64,000 bases of DNA from NCBI RefSeq assembly GCF_000092205.1, contig NC_014216.1, positions 2,051,742 through 2,115,741 of the forward strand, given 5' to 3'. How positions within the stretch are numbered: position 1 is the first letter of the stretch; each line of letters starts with the position of its first letter. The notes under the pieces were generated by a model. The model was not told where the DNA came from and did not search any database. It worked only from the letters and a program-made list of their open reading frames with translations. Positions 1 through 8,299 of the stretch are shown piece after piece. The stretch is from Desulfurivibrio alkaliphilus AHT 2 (GTDB taxonomy: Bacteria; Desulfobacterota; Desulfobulbia; Desulfobulbales; Desulfurivibrionaceae). Both the position numbers and the translations under genes were made by a program.

Positions 1-1203
1 TTTTTCAAAAGATTCCCGACCGGTGGTTGCATCCTTGGCCAGAAAAACCCTGCCCCGGTACTCGACGACCAATTGATCCAACTCCGCCAGCAACTCCACC
101 AGACCGGGCTGCATCTTGAAATCCAGGGCGAGGCTATATCCTTCCAGCGGAAACGACAGGTAGTTTTTGTTTGCGGGGCCATACAACTTGAGGACGGCCA
201 GAAAACTGCCCATGCCGCTGGCGCTGATTTTCTGCAGAATCTGCTTTAGTCCCTCATACCCTGCCGTTTTGGGCAGAATAAACTGATATTGCACAAATCC
301 TCGTTTACCGTAAATCCGGTTCCAATTACGAATGGCGTCCAGAGGATAGAAAAAACCGTCAATGCCAACGCGCCGATGAGACACACCTGAACCGGCCCGA
401 GCATAATAAACCGCATTGAACGCTTTCACACTAAAGCTGTTCAAGGTGAGGGTCGGAAAATCCACGGGAACATTCAAAGTGCCTCCGGGCCGGTATTCCA
501 AGTTGCCGTCCTCGGCAAAATCCCCGACCATCAACAAAGCGCGACCCAGCTTATCCCCCCTGGCCAGGCAATCGATCCAGGCCACCGAATAGGGCTGCCC
601 CTGGTATTCCTCGAATGCTGCAAAGGTTTCATGCAAATTAGCCGTCTTGATGGTGGTCTGCTCGATCGTACTCGATCTAACCGGTTTAAGATAAAAACTT
701 GCCTGCATAATAACGCCGGTCAGCCCCATTCCTCCACAGGTGGCATGGAAAAGTTCCGGATTTTCCCGGCGAGAGCAGCGTTTAATCGAACCATCTGCGG
801 ACATTAGAAGAAAATGGTCCAGACACTCGCTGAAACAGCCCACTATGTGGTGGTTTTTTCCGTGCACATCGGAGGCGATGGCCCCTCCCACCGTAATCAG
901 CTTGGTACCCGGTGTTATCATGGGAAACCAGCCCCGGGGCAAAAAAGATTCGACGATGTCCGCCAGCAACACTCCGGCCTCACAGGTCAGCAGGCCTGTC
1001 GCTTCTTCAAAGGCCAGCATCCGTTTCAGTTGCTGCATGGGCAGATGATTGGCAGCCAGGGCACTGTCCCCATAACTGCGGCCATTGCCGAAGGCAATCA
1101 ACGGGATGCAACCACGCACCTGTTGCGCCAGTGAGGCAGTATCCCGGAAAAAGAGTGGTTGCGACTCTGCGGAAAGGTAACGACCCCAGCCGGACAGTTT
1201 CAT
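1..1203 (-). CDS. FAD-linked oxidase, DprE1-like (partial, runs off left edge)
   Basis: Reading the minus strand from an ATG at 1203 gives about 400 codons without a stop to the window edge. The N-terminal part contains GNGRSYGDSAL, the FAD-binding loop of the vanillyl-alcohol-oxidase/D-arabinono-lactone-oxidase superfamily, followed by an ITVGGAIASDVHGKNHH stretch typical of the DprE1 subgroup. Near the edge the chain reads GRVFLAKDATTG, also like DprE1 C-termini. DprE1 oxidises decaprenyl-phospho-ribose at C2 on the way to polyprenyl-phospho-arabinose. The start overlaps the stop of the GtrA gene by one base (TGATG) and the UbiA gene lies just upstream, so a shared polyprenyl-phosphate sugar pathway is likely. 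Substrate in this organism is inferred. A DprE2-like reductase might lie beyond the edge. Confidence 0.8.
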   Translation of the reverse strand, partial: MKLSGWGRYLSAESQPLFFRDTASLAQQVRGCIPLIAFGNGRSYGDSALAANHLPMQQLKRMLAFEEATGLLTCEAGVLLADIVESFLPRGWFPMITPGTKLITVGGAIASDVHGKNHHIVGCFSECLDHFLLMSADGSIKRCSRRENPELFHATCGGMGLTGVIMQASFYLKPVRSSTIEQTTIKTANLHETFAAFEEYQGQPYSVAWIDCLARGDKLGRALLMVGDFAEDGNLEYRPGGTLNVPVDFPTLTLNSFSVKAFNAVYYARAGSGVSHRRVGIDGFFYPLDAIRNWNRIYGKRGFVQYQFILPKTAGYEGLKQILQKISASGMGSFLAVLKLYGPANKNYLSFPLEGYSLALDFKMQPGLVELLAELDQLVVEYRGRVFLAKDATTGRESFEK

Positions 1204-1598
1204 CAAGCGACCTTGAAGACGAATTTTTTATCCAGCAGATATTTGATGGTATAACCCACCATCAAACCCAAACCTCCGCCGACGTACTGGGCGCCGGCAA
1301 ATTCGAAAGTGTAATAAAACCCCATTTCGGTCCCCCAGAACACGGCCGTGGTAAACACTCCCATCAGGCTGTAGAGACCGAAGCGTGACAAATCATCCCG
1401 CCGGCTGTGAGCCGTATAATAAAAGATCCATCGTTTATCCAAAGTATATTTAGTTATCAAGCCGGTCAAAGTGCCGAAGCACAAGGCCAGGTAAAGCACC
1501 CAGAAACCATCCAGCAGCAGAAAGAAGGGCCACTGGGTGAGCAAATTGATTCCGGTTGCGATCAGGGCGAACACGAAATATTTGCATGCAGTGTACAT
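1203..1598 (-). CDS. GtrA family membrane protein
   Basis: A 131-residue protein with four predicted membrane segments and the GtrA-family ending LLDKKFVFKV, plus an internal TLDKRWIF repeat of the same pattern. GtrA-like proteins are small membrane proteins thought to move polyprenyl-phosphate-linked sugars across the inner membrane or to assist in doing so. The ATG at 1598 (MYTACKYF) is chosen because it begins just before the first membrane helix and 17 bases after the UbiA stop; an upstream start at 1646 would overlap the UbiA gene. It sits between the UbiA-type prenyltransferase and the DprE1-like oxidase, as expected for a flippase of the lipid-linked pentose they would make. Its lipid substrate is inferred from this context only. 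Confidence 0.8.
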   Translation of the reverse strand: MYTACKYFVFALIATGINLLTQWPFFLLLDGFWVLYLALCFGTLTGLITKYTLDKRWIFYYTAHSRRDDLSRFGLYSLMGVFTTAVFWGTEMGFYYTFEFAGAQYVGGGLGLMVGYTIKYLLDKKFVFKVA

Positions 1599-1615
1599 GG
1601 GTTCCCGCTCAACTC

Positions 1616-3103
1616 TCAAACCGCGATCAGTACAGCCATAACACAACCCGCCCCGGCAAGGAGGCTGACCCTGTCGCGCAGCGCGAAAACAATTGGGTCA
1701 TCAGGCATGTGGCCGCGGTGAGAAAGCACCCATATCCGGGAAATCCAGTAAATCATCACCAAACAAACCCCCCACAGGGCCTGGGGATGGCTATACAGCC
1801 CCACCACTGCAGGTGACGTGATATATAGGGCCATGATCAATATCGACATGTAGCTGGAGGCCACTCCCAGCACCCCGATGACCTCGCGATCCTCGGTATA
1901 ATAACCGCGGCCGGAAATTTTTCCGGTTTGGTTTTGCATTTTAGTGATGATCTCGGAGTACCTTTTCACCAGCGCCAGTCCCAGGAAGAAAAAAACCGAA
2001 AAGGCAATCAGCCAGTCGGAAACCATAATGCCGGTTGTCACTCCGCCGAACAGGATCCTGTAGGCGAACAACAACCCGAGCATCATCGCATCCAGCAGCA
2101 GTTTTTCCTTAAGCAAAAGAGAATAGGCAAGAGTAAGTGCAATATACCCGGCCAGCAACAGTACCGCCACCGGCGGCAATACCGGCAGGGCCAAGCCGAA
2201 GCTCAACCCCAGGAGCAGGCCCGACAAGCCCAGGCTTTCGGCGATGCTGATCCTGCCGGCCGCCAAGGGACGATGCTGTTTGCGGGGATGCGCGCGGTCG
2301 GCAGGCAGATCTAGAATATCGTTCCACAGGTAAGTGGCCGAAGCGCACAGGCCGAAACAGACAAAGCCGACCAGCGCCGCAAAAACTTTGTCGATGTCGC
2401 TGTATTGATGGGAAAGCAACAGCGGGGTAAAAATCAGAATGTTTTTGGCCCACTGGTGGAGACGAAGGGCCTTCAACAGATCCCGCCATACTTTGAGCGG
2501 TCTGGGCAGAAAAAGGGCGAGTTCTGTCGGGCCGGCAATTTGTTGGGCCGTCGCTTGATCACCGGCCACCACCAAGGCCCTGCCGGCCGCCTGCCAAATC
2601 GGCCGATCGGCCCGACTGTCGCCGATATAGTCAAAGGCTTTCTTGCCGGTGGCTTCTTCAGCGAAAGCGGCGATTACTTCCAGCTTGCGATGTCCCTTAA
2701 GGTTGCGGGTGCCGTCACTGGCAATCACCCGGGTAAAACAACCCAGGTGCGCGGCCACGGCGTCGGCAATCCGGGCGTCGGCCGCGGTGGCCAACACTGT
2801 CGGCCGCCCCAATGCCGCCTCCTGACAAACAAAGGCGACCACCTGATCATTATACTGCAGTAAATCTGGAAAAAATGGCGCCTGCCTTGCAACCGTGCGT
2901 TTGAAAGCGGCCCGCCCGCGCAGCAGGCTGAACAGGGCCGTCAGGGCCGCCACCGGGTTTTGCCGCACCAGCATGGCAAAGCTTTCCCACAGGGTATCGC
3001 CGAGTATGAGCGTGTTGTCCAGATCGACGAACAGGGGCAAACGGTCATCCAAGCCGGATGTAGCCGCCGCTTGTAAAGGCCGGTGATAAGCGCTGGAACC
3101 CAT
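1616..3103 (-). CDS. HAD-UbiA fusion: polyprenyl-phosphate phosphoribosyltransferase-like
   Basis: A 495-residue two-domain protein. Residues about 20-200 form a HAD-type phosphatase (FVDLDNTLILGD carries the DxDxT nucleophile motif; GDSRADRPIW is the distal acidic motif). Residues about 205-495 are a UbiA prenyltransferase with about eight membrane helices and the metal-binding NDILDLPADRAHPRK motif. This UbiA subgroup resembles decaprenyl-phosphate 5-phosphoribosyltransferase, which joins phosphoribose-pyrophosphate to a polyprenyl phosphate; the product needs dephosphorylation, which the fused HAD domain could supply. It is followed by GtrA and a DprE1-like oxidase, supporting a polyprenyl-phospho-pentose route. 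The exact sugar is not visible from sequence. Confidence 0.8.
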   Translation of the reverse strand: MGSSAYHRPLQAAATSGLDDRLPLFVDLDNTLILGDTLWESFAMLVRQNPVAALTALFSLLRGRAAFKRTVARQAPFFPDLLQYNDQVVAFVCQEAALGRPTVLATAADARIADAVAAHLGCFTRVIASDGTRNLKGHRKLEVIAAFAEEATGKKAFDYIGDSRADRPIWQAAGRALVVAGDQATAQQIAGPTELALFLPRPLKVWRDLLKALRLHQWAKNILIFTPLLLSHQYSDIDKVFAALVGFVCFGLCASATYLWNDILDLPADRAHPRKQHRPLAAGRISIAESLGLSGLLLGLSFGLALPVLPPVAVLLLAGYIALTLAYSLLLKEKLLLDAMMLGLLFAYRILFGGVTTGIMVSDWLIAFSVFFFLGLALVKRYSEIITKMQNQTGKISGRGYYTEDREVIGVLGVASSYMSILIMALYITSPAVVGLYSHPQALWGVCLVMIYWISRIWVLSHRGHMPDDPIVFALRDRVSLLAGAGCVMAVLIAV

Positions 3104-3118
3104 TTTACTCGCCCATAC

Positions 3119-4111
3119 TCATTTGTATTCAATCAGCGAAGATGGTTTACGGAAAGCTTTCCCGACCCAGAATTTCATCTGGCCATACAACTGCGGCCAT
3201 TTACCAATCGTATTGAAAATTGCATAGGTCAGTGAGTGCCGCCAACGGCCGAAGCGCTGGTTGGCCTTCAGGGCCACCCGAGCCAATTGGAGGGGGTAAA
3301 CGGCAAACAGCCATAGCCATTGAGGGCCCAACAGCAGAACCAGCGACAGAATGATGCCAGGTAACACTAAGCCCCAAATCCACAGCCGCAAAGAGTACAT
3401 AAAGCAAAACCTGGTCCGGGTCTTCTCATCCACCGTGCAACCTTGGGCATAACTGTACCCGCCGCGCACGGCACGCTTCCACCATTGGGAAAATCTGGTC
3501 ATCGCCGCATCATGCAGCACCATGGGGTAATCCAGCCGGCGTACCTCCCAACCCTGCTTACGGAGCCGATAACAGAGTTCCGGCTCTTCGCCGGCGGTGA
3601 CTTGCGGGTTGAACCCACCGAGTTGCATGAAGAGACCCTGGCGGATCATAAAAATGCCGCCACAGGTGGCCACCCGGCCGAAAGGGGCCTCCCTCCATTC
3701 CAAATCGCACAATAGGTTGTAGATGCTCTTTTCCGGGTATTTCTCGATGGTGCGTCCTGCCGCTATCCCGCAACGGGGATATTGGCCAAAACATGCAGTG
3801 GCGGCTTCCAGCCAACCCTCGCACAGCTCGCAATCACCATCGATAAACTGGACAAAACGCAAGTCAGGATGCCGGGAGATCAGGTGATTAAACCCTTCAT
3901 TTCTTGCCCGGCCGGCGGTAAAGGGGGTGCTCATATCCAGTTTTACGACCAACAGGCCCAGGGAGTGCGCCAACGCCACACTGCCATCGGTGGAGCCGGA
4001 ATCGACATAGACCAGCGCCTCGCGGGGAACGGACGCCGGGATCGACGCAAAGCAGCGCCGCAGCCGCTCGCCTTCATTGCGGCCGATCACCACCACCCCC
4101 AGATCGCTCAT
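3119..4111 (-). CDS. Family 2 glycosyltransferase with C-terminal membrane segments
   Basis: A 330-residue GT-A fold enzyme. It begins VVVIGRNEGERLRRC, has the VDSGSTDGS nucleotide-sugar binding loop and the DGDCEL metal-binding motif near residue 115, then ETxxx-like TAGEEPELCYRLR around residue 195. Two hydrophobic segments near residues 245-290 should anchor the C-terminus in the inner membrane. It probably adds a sugar to a lipid-linked repeat unit on the cytoplasmic face. It follows the acetyltransferase-like gene with 12 bases between them and precedes the UbiA gene, so it belongs to the long minus-strand operon. Donor and acceptor sugars cannot be named. Confidence 0.85.
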   Translation of the reverse strand: MSDLGVVVIGRNEGERLRRCFASIPASVPREALVYVDSGSTDGSVALAHSLGLLVVKLDMSTPFTAGRARNEGFNHLISRHPDLRFVQFIDGDCELCEGWLEAATACFGQYPRCGIAAGRTIEKYPEKSIYNLLCDLEWREAPFGRVATCGGIFMIRQGLFMQLGGFNPQVTAGEEPELCYRLRKQGWEVRRLDYPMVLHDAAMTRFSQWWKRAVRGGYSYAQGCTVDEKTRTRFCFMYSLRLWIWGLVLPGIILSLVLLLGPQWLWLFAVYPLQLARVALKANQRFGRWRHSLTYAIFNTIGKWPQLYGQMKFWVGKAFRKPSSLIEYK

Positions 4112-4123
4112 TGCGACACCTGA

Positions 4124-5197
4124 TTATTCATAGCGCCCTTTGCGTTCCAATCTCTTAATAAATCGGCCGGGAATCCGCAAAATCGGCAGCAGGGCGGACT
4201 GTCTGCTCCACCGCTCCGCCCTTCGGCGCAGAGCGTAGAGGTTATTGACCGCCGACGGTAATTCGGCACAACCCTCGGCAACCTGGATGGCGCCGGTCAT
4301 AAACTTCTCTTTATATGGCAATACATCTTTGCCCAGATCGATATAGGAGATATCGCCGTCACAGGCATGGCGAATCATTTCGACCAACAGGATCAGGCCG
4401 GGCGAATACTGGTGAAACTCATCGTCATAACCTGGAAACCAGGAGTGCAATACGGTTTTGGTACGCATGCCGAAATGGACGGCTGCCAGTTTGTCGCCCA
4501 CATACAGGGCAGAAAGCACACCCCCAAAATGTATTGAATCATGGGCATTTATTCGGCGCACCAGTTCCACGGTCCAGCCAAGGCCAAAATAGTCATGGAC
4601 CCCGGTGCGTTGACATTGCAAACGCTTCCAGGCGATCATTGCCTCAAACGCTGCGGCGTCATCGGTATGAAAAACAAAACGGTGCGGTTCATGTTCCCTG
4701 GCGAGTTTTCTTATACGCCGGTTGGTTTCATACAACTGTTTTCCGCCCAGTTTTCTTCGGATCGCTTCATAATGCTCATATTTTTGTGACGTATCGATGG
4801 TCGGGGACGGCTCAAGGTTTTGCCGGTATGTCTGCCACTGGGCCTGCCCGCTCAGCAGATGGTCAAACTCCCAGCGGACCAGACGGCAGCCGCGCATCAG
4901 TCCTTCCGCCGTCCAGTCGGCCTCCGGCTCGGCGATGACCCCATGATAATCGGAAAGGCCAAGCCCGACTGGGCGGGCAACACCACCCCACCGACGGTGA
5001 AAGGGGAAAAAACCCACCACCCGGTTTTCCGCCTCCATCAAACCAACAAAGAGGTCTTCTCGAACCTCGGCAACCGCCTGAGTAAATTCAGGACGAAAAT
5101 AGGGACTGGCCAAGGCCTGATCGGCCTCCTGGATCTCAGCCCAGCGGGCGATCAGGTCGGGGCTTAACTCGCCGGCAGGGATAACCGAATACTTCAT
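4124..5197 (-). CDS. GNAT-type acetyltransferase of the CelD/BcsL family
   Basis: A 357-residue protein from the ATG at 5197 (MKYSVIPAG), which overlaps the stop of the preceding glycosyltransferase as ATGA. The fold pattern is the double-GNAT CelD/BcsL group: an N-terminal half with FVGLMEAENRVVGFFPFHRR and a C-terminal half with FGGVLSALYVGDKLAAVHFG and SPGLILLVEMIRHA, followed by ISYIDLGKD. Such proteins occur in cellulose and other exopolysaccharide clusters and probably acylate the polymer or its intermediates. A longer frame extends upstream to 5515 but lies inside the glycosyltransferase gene and is not supported. Acyl donor and target are unknown. Confidence 0.8.
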   Translation of the reverse strand: MKYSVIPAGELSPDLIARWAEIQEADQALASPYFRPEFTQAVAEVREDLFVGLMEAENRVVGFFPFHRRWGGVARPVGLGLSDYHGVIAEPEADWTAEGLMRGCRLVRWEFDHLLSGQAQWQTYRQNLEPSPTIDTSQKYEHYEAIRRKLGGKQLYETNRRIRKLAREHEPHRFVFHTDDAAAFEAMIAWKRLQCQRTGVHDYFGLGWTVELVRRINAHDSIHFGGVLSALYVGDKLAAVHFGMRTKTVLHSWFPGYDDEFHQYSPGLILLVEMIRHACDGDISYIDLGKDVLPYKEKFMTGAIQVAEGCAELPSAVNNLYALRRRAERWSRQSALLPILRIPGRFIKRLERKGRYE

Positions 5198-6120
5198 GGA
5201 AGGTCTCCCGGAGGGGCGGGGAACCGGAGAAATGGTCGTTTGCCAGCCGTTTCCGGTCGGGGTTGCCGGCCGGTCAAGCGGTGACGCCAATGGCGAATCT
5301 CCCGCAAAAGTCGCACCAGCGTCTCGGTACCCACCGCCGGCAACCAACCAAAATGTTTCACCAGATAATAGAAACGGCTGCGATAAAAATGTTCGGCAAT
5401 ACAGGTGGCCTCCAGACCCTGACCGGTGGACTTGGCGCAGGCTCCGCCCAGATGGTGGGCCACCGCCCGGCCCACCGCCCAGATTTCCGACCCCACCTTG
5501 GTGGCGCGGCGGCAAAGATCTGTCTCTTCAAAGTAGAGAAAAAAGCGGGGATCGAAACCCTGCAGGCGGCGAAAAAGGTCCGCATCAATCAACATCATCG
5601 CACCGCAAACCCAGGGCGTCCGGAAAGGCGTACTGCCGGGTACAATCGGCCGTTTTTGCGGCAACGCGTTACCAATGCCCAGCGCGCTTCGCACAAGGGA
5701 GCCGGGTGTGGTCATCATACCCGCCTCCTGCAGGCTGCTCTCGCCTTCAATAATGGCCGGGGCGACGATTCCTGCCGCAGGGCAGGATGCCATAAATTCC
5801 AAAAGCGTCCGCAGCGCCTGGTGGTCAAGCACTGCGTCGGGATTGTGGATCAGCACATAAGGGGTCCGAACCCGCTGAAAACCAAGGTTACAGCCTCGGC
5901 CGAAACCCAGGTTCCGCTCACTGCGCACCAGTTCTACCCAGGGATGCGCCGCCGCGATAAAATCAGCGGTGCCGTCGCTGCTGACGTTGTCCACTACCAC
6001 ACAGGCGAGTTCACCGGCCTCGTGGGCCTCTCGCAGCGCCTCCAAGGCGCTGTGGATATGCCCGCGAGAGTTATAGGTGACAATAACGGCAGTAACTTTC
6101 GCCTCTGCGATGTTGGTCAT
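5194..6120 (-). CDS. Family 2 glycosyltransferase (rhamnosyltransferase-like)
   Basis: A 308-residue GT2 enzyme of the WbbL/rhamnosyltransferase type: TAVIVTYNSRGHI at the start, VVDNVSSDGTADFI, NLGFGRGCNLGF, then HNPDA in the DxD position and CGAMMLIDADLFRRLQGFDPRFFLYFEETDLCRR. The ATG at 6120 overlaps the stop of the deacetylase gene as ATGA, favouring it over an ATG six codons upstream. No membrane helix is evident, so it is probably a cytoplasmic enzyme acting at the membrane. It would extend the lipid-linked oligosaccharide. Rhamnose as donor is suggested by family resemblance and by the rfbABCD genes elsewhere in the window, but is not proven. Confidence 0.85.
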   Translation of the reverse strand: MTNIAEAKVTAVIVTYNSRGHIHSALEALREAHEAGELACVVVDNVSSDGTADFIAAAHPWVELVRSERNLGFGRGCNLGFQRVRTPYVLIHNPDAVLDHQALRTLLEFMASCPAAGIVAPAIIEGESSLQEAGMMTTPGSLVRSALGIGNALPQKRPIVPGSTPFRTPWVCGAMMLIDADLFRRLQGFDPRFFLYFEETDLCRRATKVGSEIWAVGRAVAHHLGGACAKSTGQGLEATCIAEHFYRSRFYYLVKHFGWLPAVGTETLVRLLREIRHWRHRLTGRQPRPETAGKRPFLRFPAPPGDLP

Positions 6121-7163
6121 CGGCCCAATCTTCTCCATAGCCCTCTGTTGGCGATGCTGGTGGCCAAAGCAAAATGGTCCATCGCGGCCGGGGCCTCGAC
6201 CCTGGGCAAGTTCAGAGGGTCTGAGGCCGCGTTGACCACCGGCTCGTGACCGCAGGCACCGAAGGCCGCCTCAACCCCGGCTTCAACCAGTAAACAGCGC
6301 AGAGGCTCCGAAGTGCGGCCATAACAAAAAGAGAAGTGGCGCGGCTGAACGCCTGTTTCTTCTTTTATCCGTTGGGCGCATTGGGTCAACTCTTTTTTTG
6401 CTTCCCCTCCAGGCACGGCGGTCAGGTCCAGGTGTTCCGTGGTATGCCCGCCAAGACTGAAACGGGGGTAATCTGACAGCAGGCGCCGCACCTCGTCCCA
6501 GGTCAGGGTGAGGCGAGGCGGCTTGGCGGTCGGCTGCAGCCGTTCATACAACAGGTTCAACAGCATCCGGCGCCTTTCGGCTCCCGCCTGTAATAAATAC
6601 CGGCAAACGCACCAGTAGGCTGCCCGTCTCTGCTCGGGATCACCAAGATCCCACCTGGCCTCAACCCCGGTTTCCCATCTCAGCCAGCGTTCGCTGCGCC
6701 GCTGGAAAGCGGTATAGGCCTGATCCACCCACTGGGTTTCCCCCCGGTCGATATAGCTGCTGGGAAGGAAAAGGGTGGCCGGCATTTGGTAACGGTGGAG
6801 GATGGGGGCGGCGACCGTGAGATTATCAAGATAACCGTCATCGAAGGTGATCACCACGGTCCCCTCCTGCACAGCTTGACCCCGGCCAATGGCGACGACC
6901 AACTCATCCAGCGCGATCACCCTTTTATGCCGAGCAAGAAATGAGACCTGCTGAGCGAAAATATCGGCCGACACATGGTTGCGAGGGTCGATCCATCTGG
7001 ACAGCGTATGATCAGCGACGCTGTGATACATCAGAACGATCGCCCCGTTCACCCCCCGAAGGCGGGCATCGAGATTCATAAGGCCCGTGGCATAACCCAT
7101 GGCCTGAATGTAGGGCCCGATGGTCCGGCGTAGACGTTGTTTGGCGGAGCTGAGTAAATTCAT
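6117..7163 (-). CDS. Polysaccharide deacetylase (NodB-like)
   Basis: A 348-residue carbohydrate esterase family 4 protein. VVITFDDGYLDN holds the general-base and first metal-binding Asp of NodB motif 1; FSLGGHTTEHLDLTA is the HxxxH metal motif; a later FSFCYGR matches the motif that closes the active-site groove. It removes N-acetyl groups from amino sugars in the polymer, which changes charge and adhesion. There is no obvious signal peptide although residues 15-60 include a hydrophobic stretch. ATG 7163 is used; a TTG three codons upstream is possible. The preceding FemAB-like gene ends 41 bases upstream and the next start overlaps its stop, so it is co-transcribed. Confidence 0.85.
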   Translation of the reverse strand: MNLLSSAKQRLRRTIGPYIQAMGYATGLMNLDARLRGVNGAIVLMYHSVADHTLSRWIDPRNHVSADIFAQQVSFLARHKRVIALDELVVAIGRGQAVQEGTVVITFDDGYLDNLTVAAPILHRYQMPATLFLPSSYIDRGETQWVDQAYTAFQRRSERWLRWETGVEARWDLGDPEQRRAAYWCVCRYLLQAGAERRRMLLNLLYERLQPTAKPPRLTLTWDEVRRLLSDYPRFSLGGHTTEHLDLTAVPGGEAKKELTQCAQRIKEETGVQPRHFSFCYGRTSEPLRCLLVEAGVEAAFGACGHEPVVNAASDPLNLPRVEAPAAMDHFALATSIANRGLWRRLGR

Positions 7164-7204
7164 AGTGGACAAAGGGCCGGCCGACCGGCAGACATCGCCA
7201 TGGC

Positions 7205-8227
7205 TTACCAGGGCATTCGTGGCAGTAAACCCATCCGCCAGGCCGCACTATTTATTTTTCGATGAGCCCAGGGAATGCTCCACCCGAGATGCATACCATG
7301 TCGCATAACATAACGGAATGGCCCGTAAAATTTACGCATCGGCACTGGCCAGTCAATCGTGTCCCGCGCCACCTTCTTCTTCTGCGCCTCCGTACCACCC
7401 AGATCATACAGATCGCAGCCCTGATCCCGCGCCCAACGCATGACGGTATAGTGCAGCAGTTCCGTTGCCCGCAATTTTCTTTGCTTTTCGCCGCGATGCA
7501 TCCCCACCCATGAGGCATAGGAACGCCCCCCCGCGATCATATTGCTTTTCGCCGCCACCGGCTCTCCTTCATGATAGGCCACGAAAAGACGAAAGCGCCC
7601 GGCCGGTCCCAGTAAACTTGCTATATACTTGATGTAATCGCGGGCAAACGGCTCAAAACCCTGATGAGCGGCGGTCATAAGGTAAAGGTTGTAAAAATCT
7701 TCAAGATCGGCATCATCTCCAACTCTAATCACGACCCCGGCCCGCTCAGCGCCTCGGATGTAATTACGGGTTTTCCGGTCTATGCTGGCCAATAATTCAT
7801 CGTCGGTATAATCCAACGGGGCGACCAGTGACAGTTTCCCGCCAAACCAGGCATCTGATTCGCGGAACCCGGCAGCCGACAAAGCGTCTCTGGCTGCCTG
7901 CTGGGTCGGTAGCGTGTCTATCCGCAGTGAAACATATGACTTTGACTTAACAAGCTGCTCCAGCTCCGATACCACCCTGGCTAAAATTCCAGGTTCATCA
8001 CCAGCGGCCAGCGGCCCGGCGAAAATCCTGGCGAATTTCCCCAGCGGCGTGGATTGGGCCAACACTTGCACGCCGCCGACGATTATTCCGCCCTGACGCA
8101 CAACCGCCCGCTCACACTCAAAACCATACCCTGTGCGAATCCGGCCGTACATCGCTGTCTGCTCATGGTAGCCATGCCGGTTGGCCGCTAAGAAAGCGTC
8201 CCATTCCTGATCTAATTCAGACACCAT
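7205..8227 (-). CDS. FemAB-like GNAT protein (copy 1)
   Basis: A 340-residue protein of the FemAB/lipid II glycyltransferase-like family (peptidyl-tRNA-dependent aminoacyltransferase fold made of two GNAT domains). Visible family signatures are RKTRNYIRGAERAGVVIRVG in the middle and VAAKSNMIAGGRSYASWVGM followed by LHYTVMRWARDQGCDLYDLGG near the end. FemAB-like proteins are regular members of exosortase-linked exopolysaccharide clusters, where they are thought to attach amino acids to sugars or lipid-linked intermediates. ATG 8227 (MVSELDQEWD) is preferred over a TTG eight codons upstream, since it lines up with the start of the neighbouring paralogue. It forms a tandem pair with the gene at 8300-9319. 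Confidence 0.85.
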   Translation of the reverse strand: MVSELDQEWDAFLAANRHGYHEQTAMYGRIRTGYGFECERAVVRQGGIIVGGVQVLAQSTPLGKFARIFAGPLAAGDEPGILARVVSELEQLVKSKSYVSLRIDTLPTQQAARDALSAAGFRESDAWFGGKLSLVAPLDYTDDELLASIDRKTRNYIRGAERAGVVIRVGDDADLEDFYNLYLMTAAHQGFEPFARDYIKYIASLLGPAGRFRLFVAYHEGEPVAAKSNMIAGGRSYASWVGMHRGEKQRKLRATELLHYTVMRWARDQGCDLYDLGGTEAQKKKVARDTIDWPVPMRKFYGPFRYVMRHGMHLGWSIPWAHRKINSAAWRMGLLPRMPW

Positions 8228-8299
8228 GTCCCTTTTTCCTAAGACGCTCAAAAACTTAAAGCTTTTGTCAGCGGTGTTTAGTTCCGGCGCCGGATCATT

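Noticed and set aside
740-1388. Three plus-strand reading frames over the left end
   Set aside because: They are antisense to the DprE1-like oxidase, whose minus-strand frame has clear family motifs over the full length.
4124-5515. Long upstream extension of the CelD-like acetyltransferase to 5515
   Set aside because: The extra 100 codons are low-complexity, lie within the upstream glycosyltransferase gene, and the ATGA overlap at 5197 is the typical coupling start.
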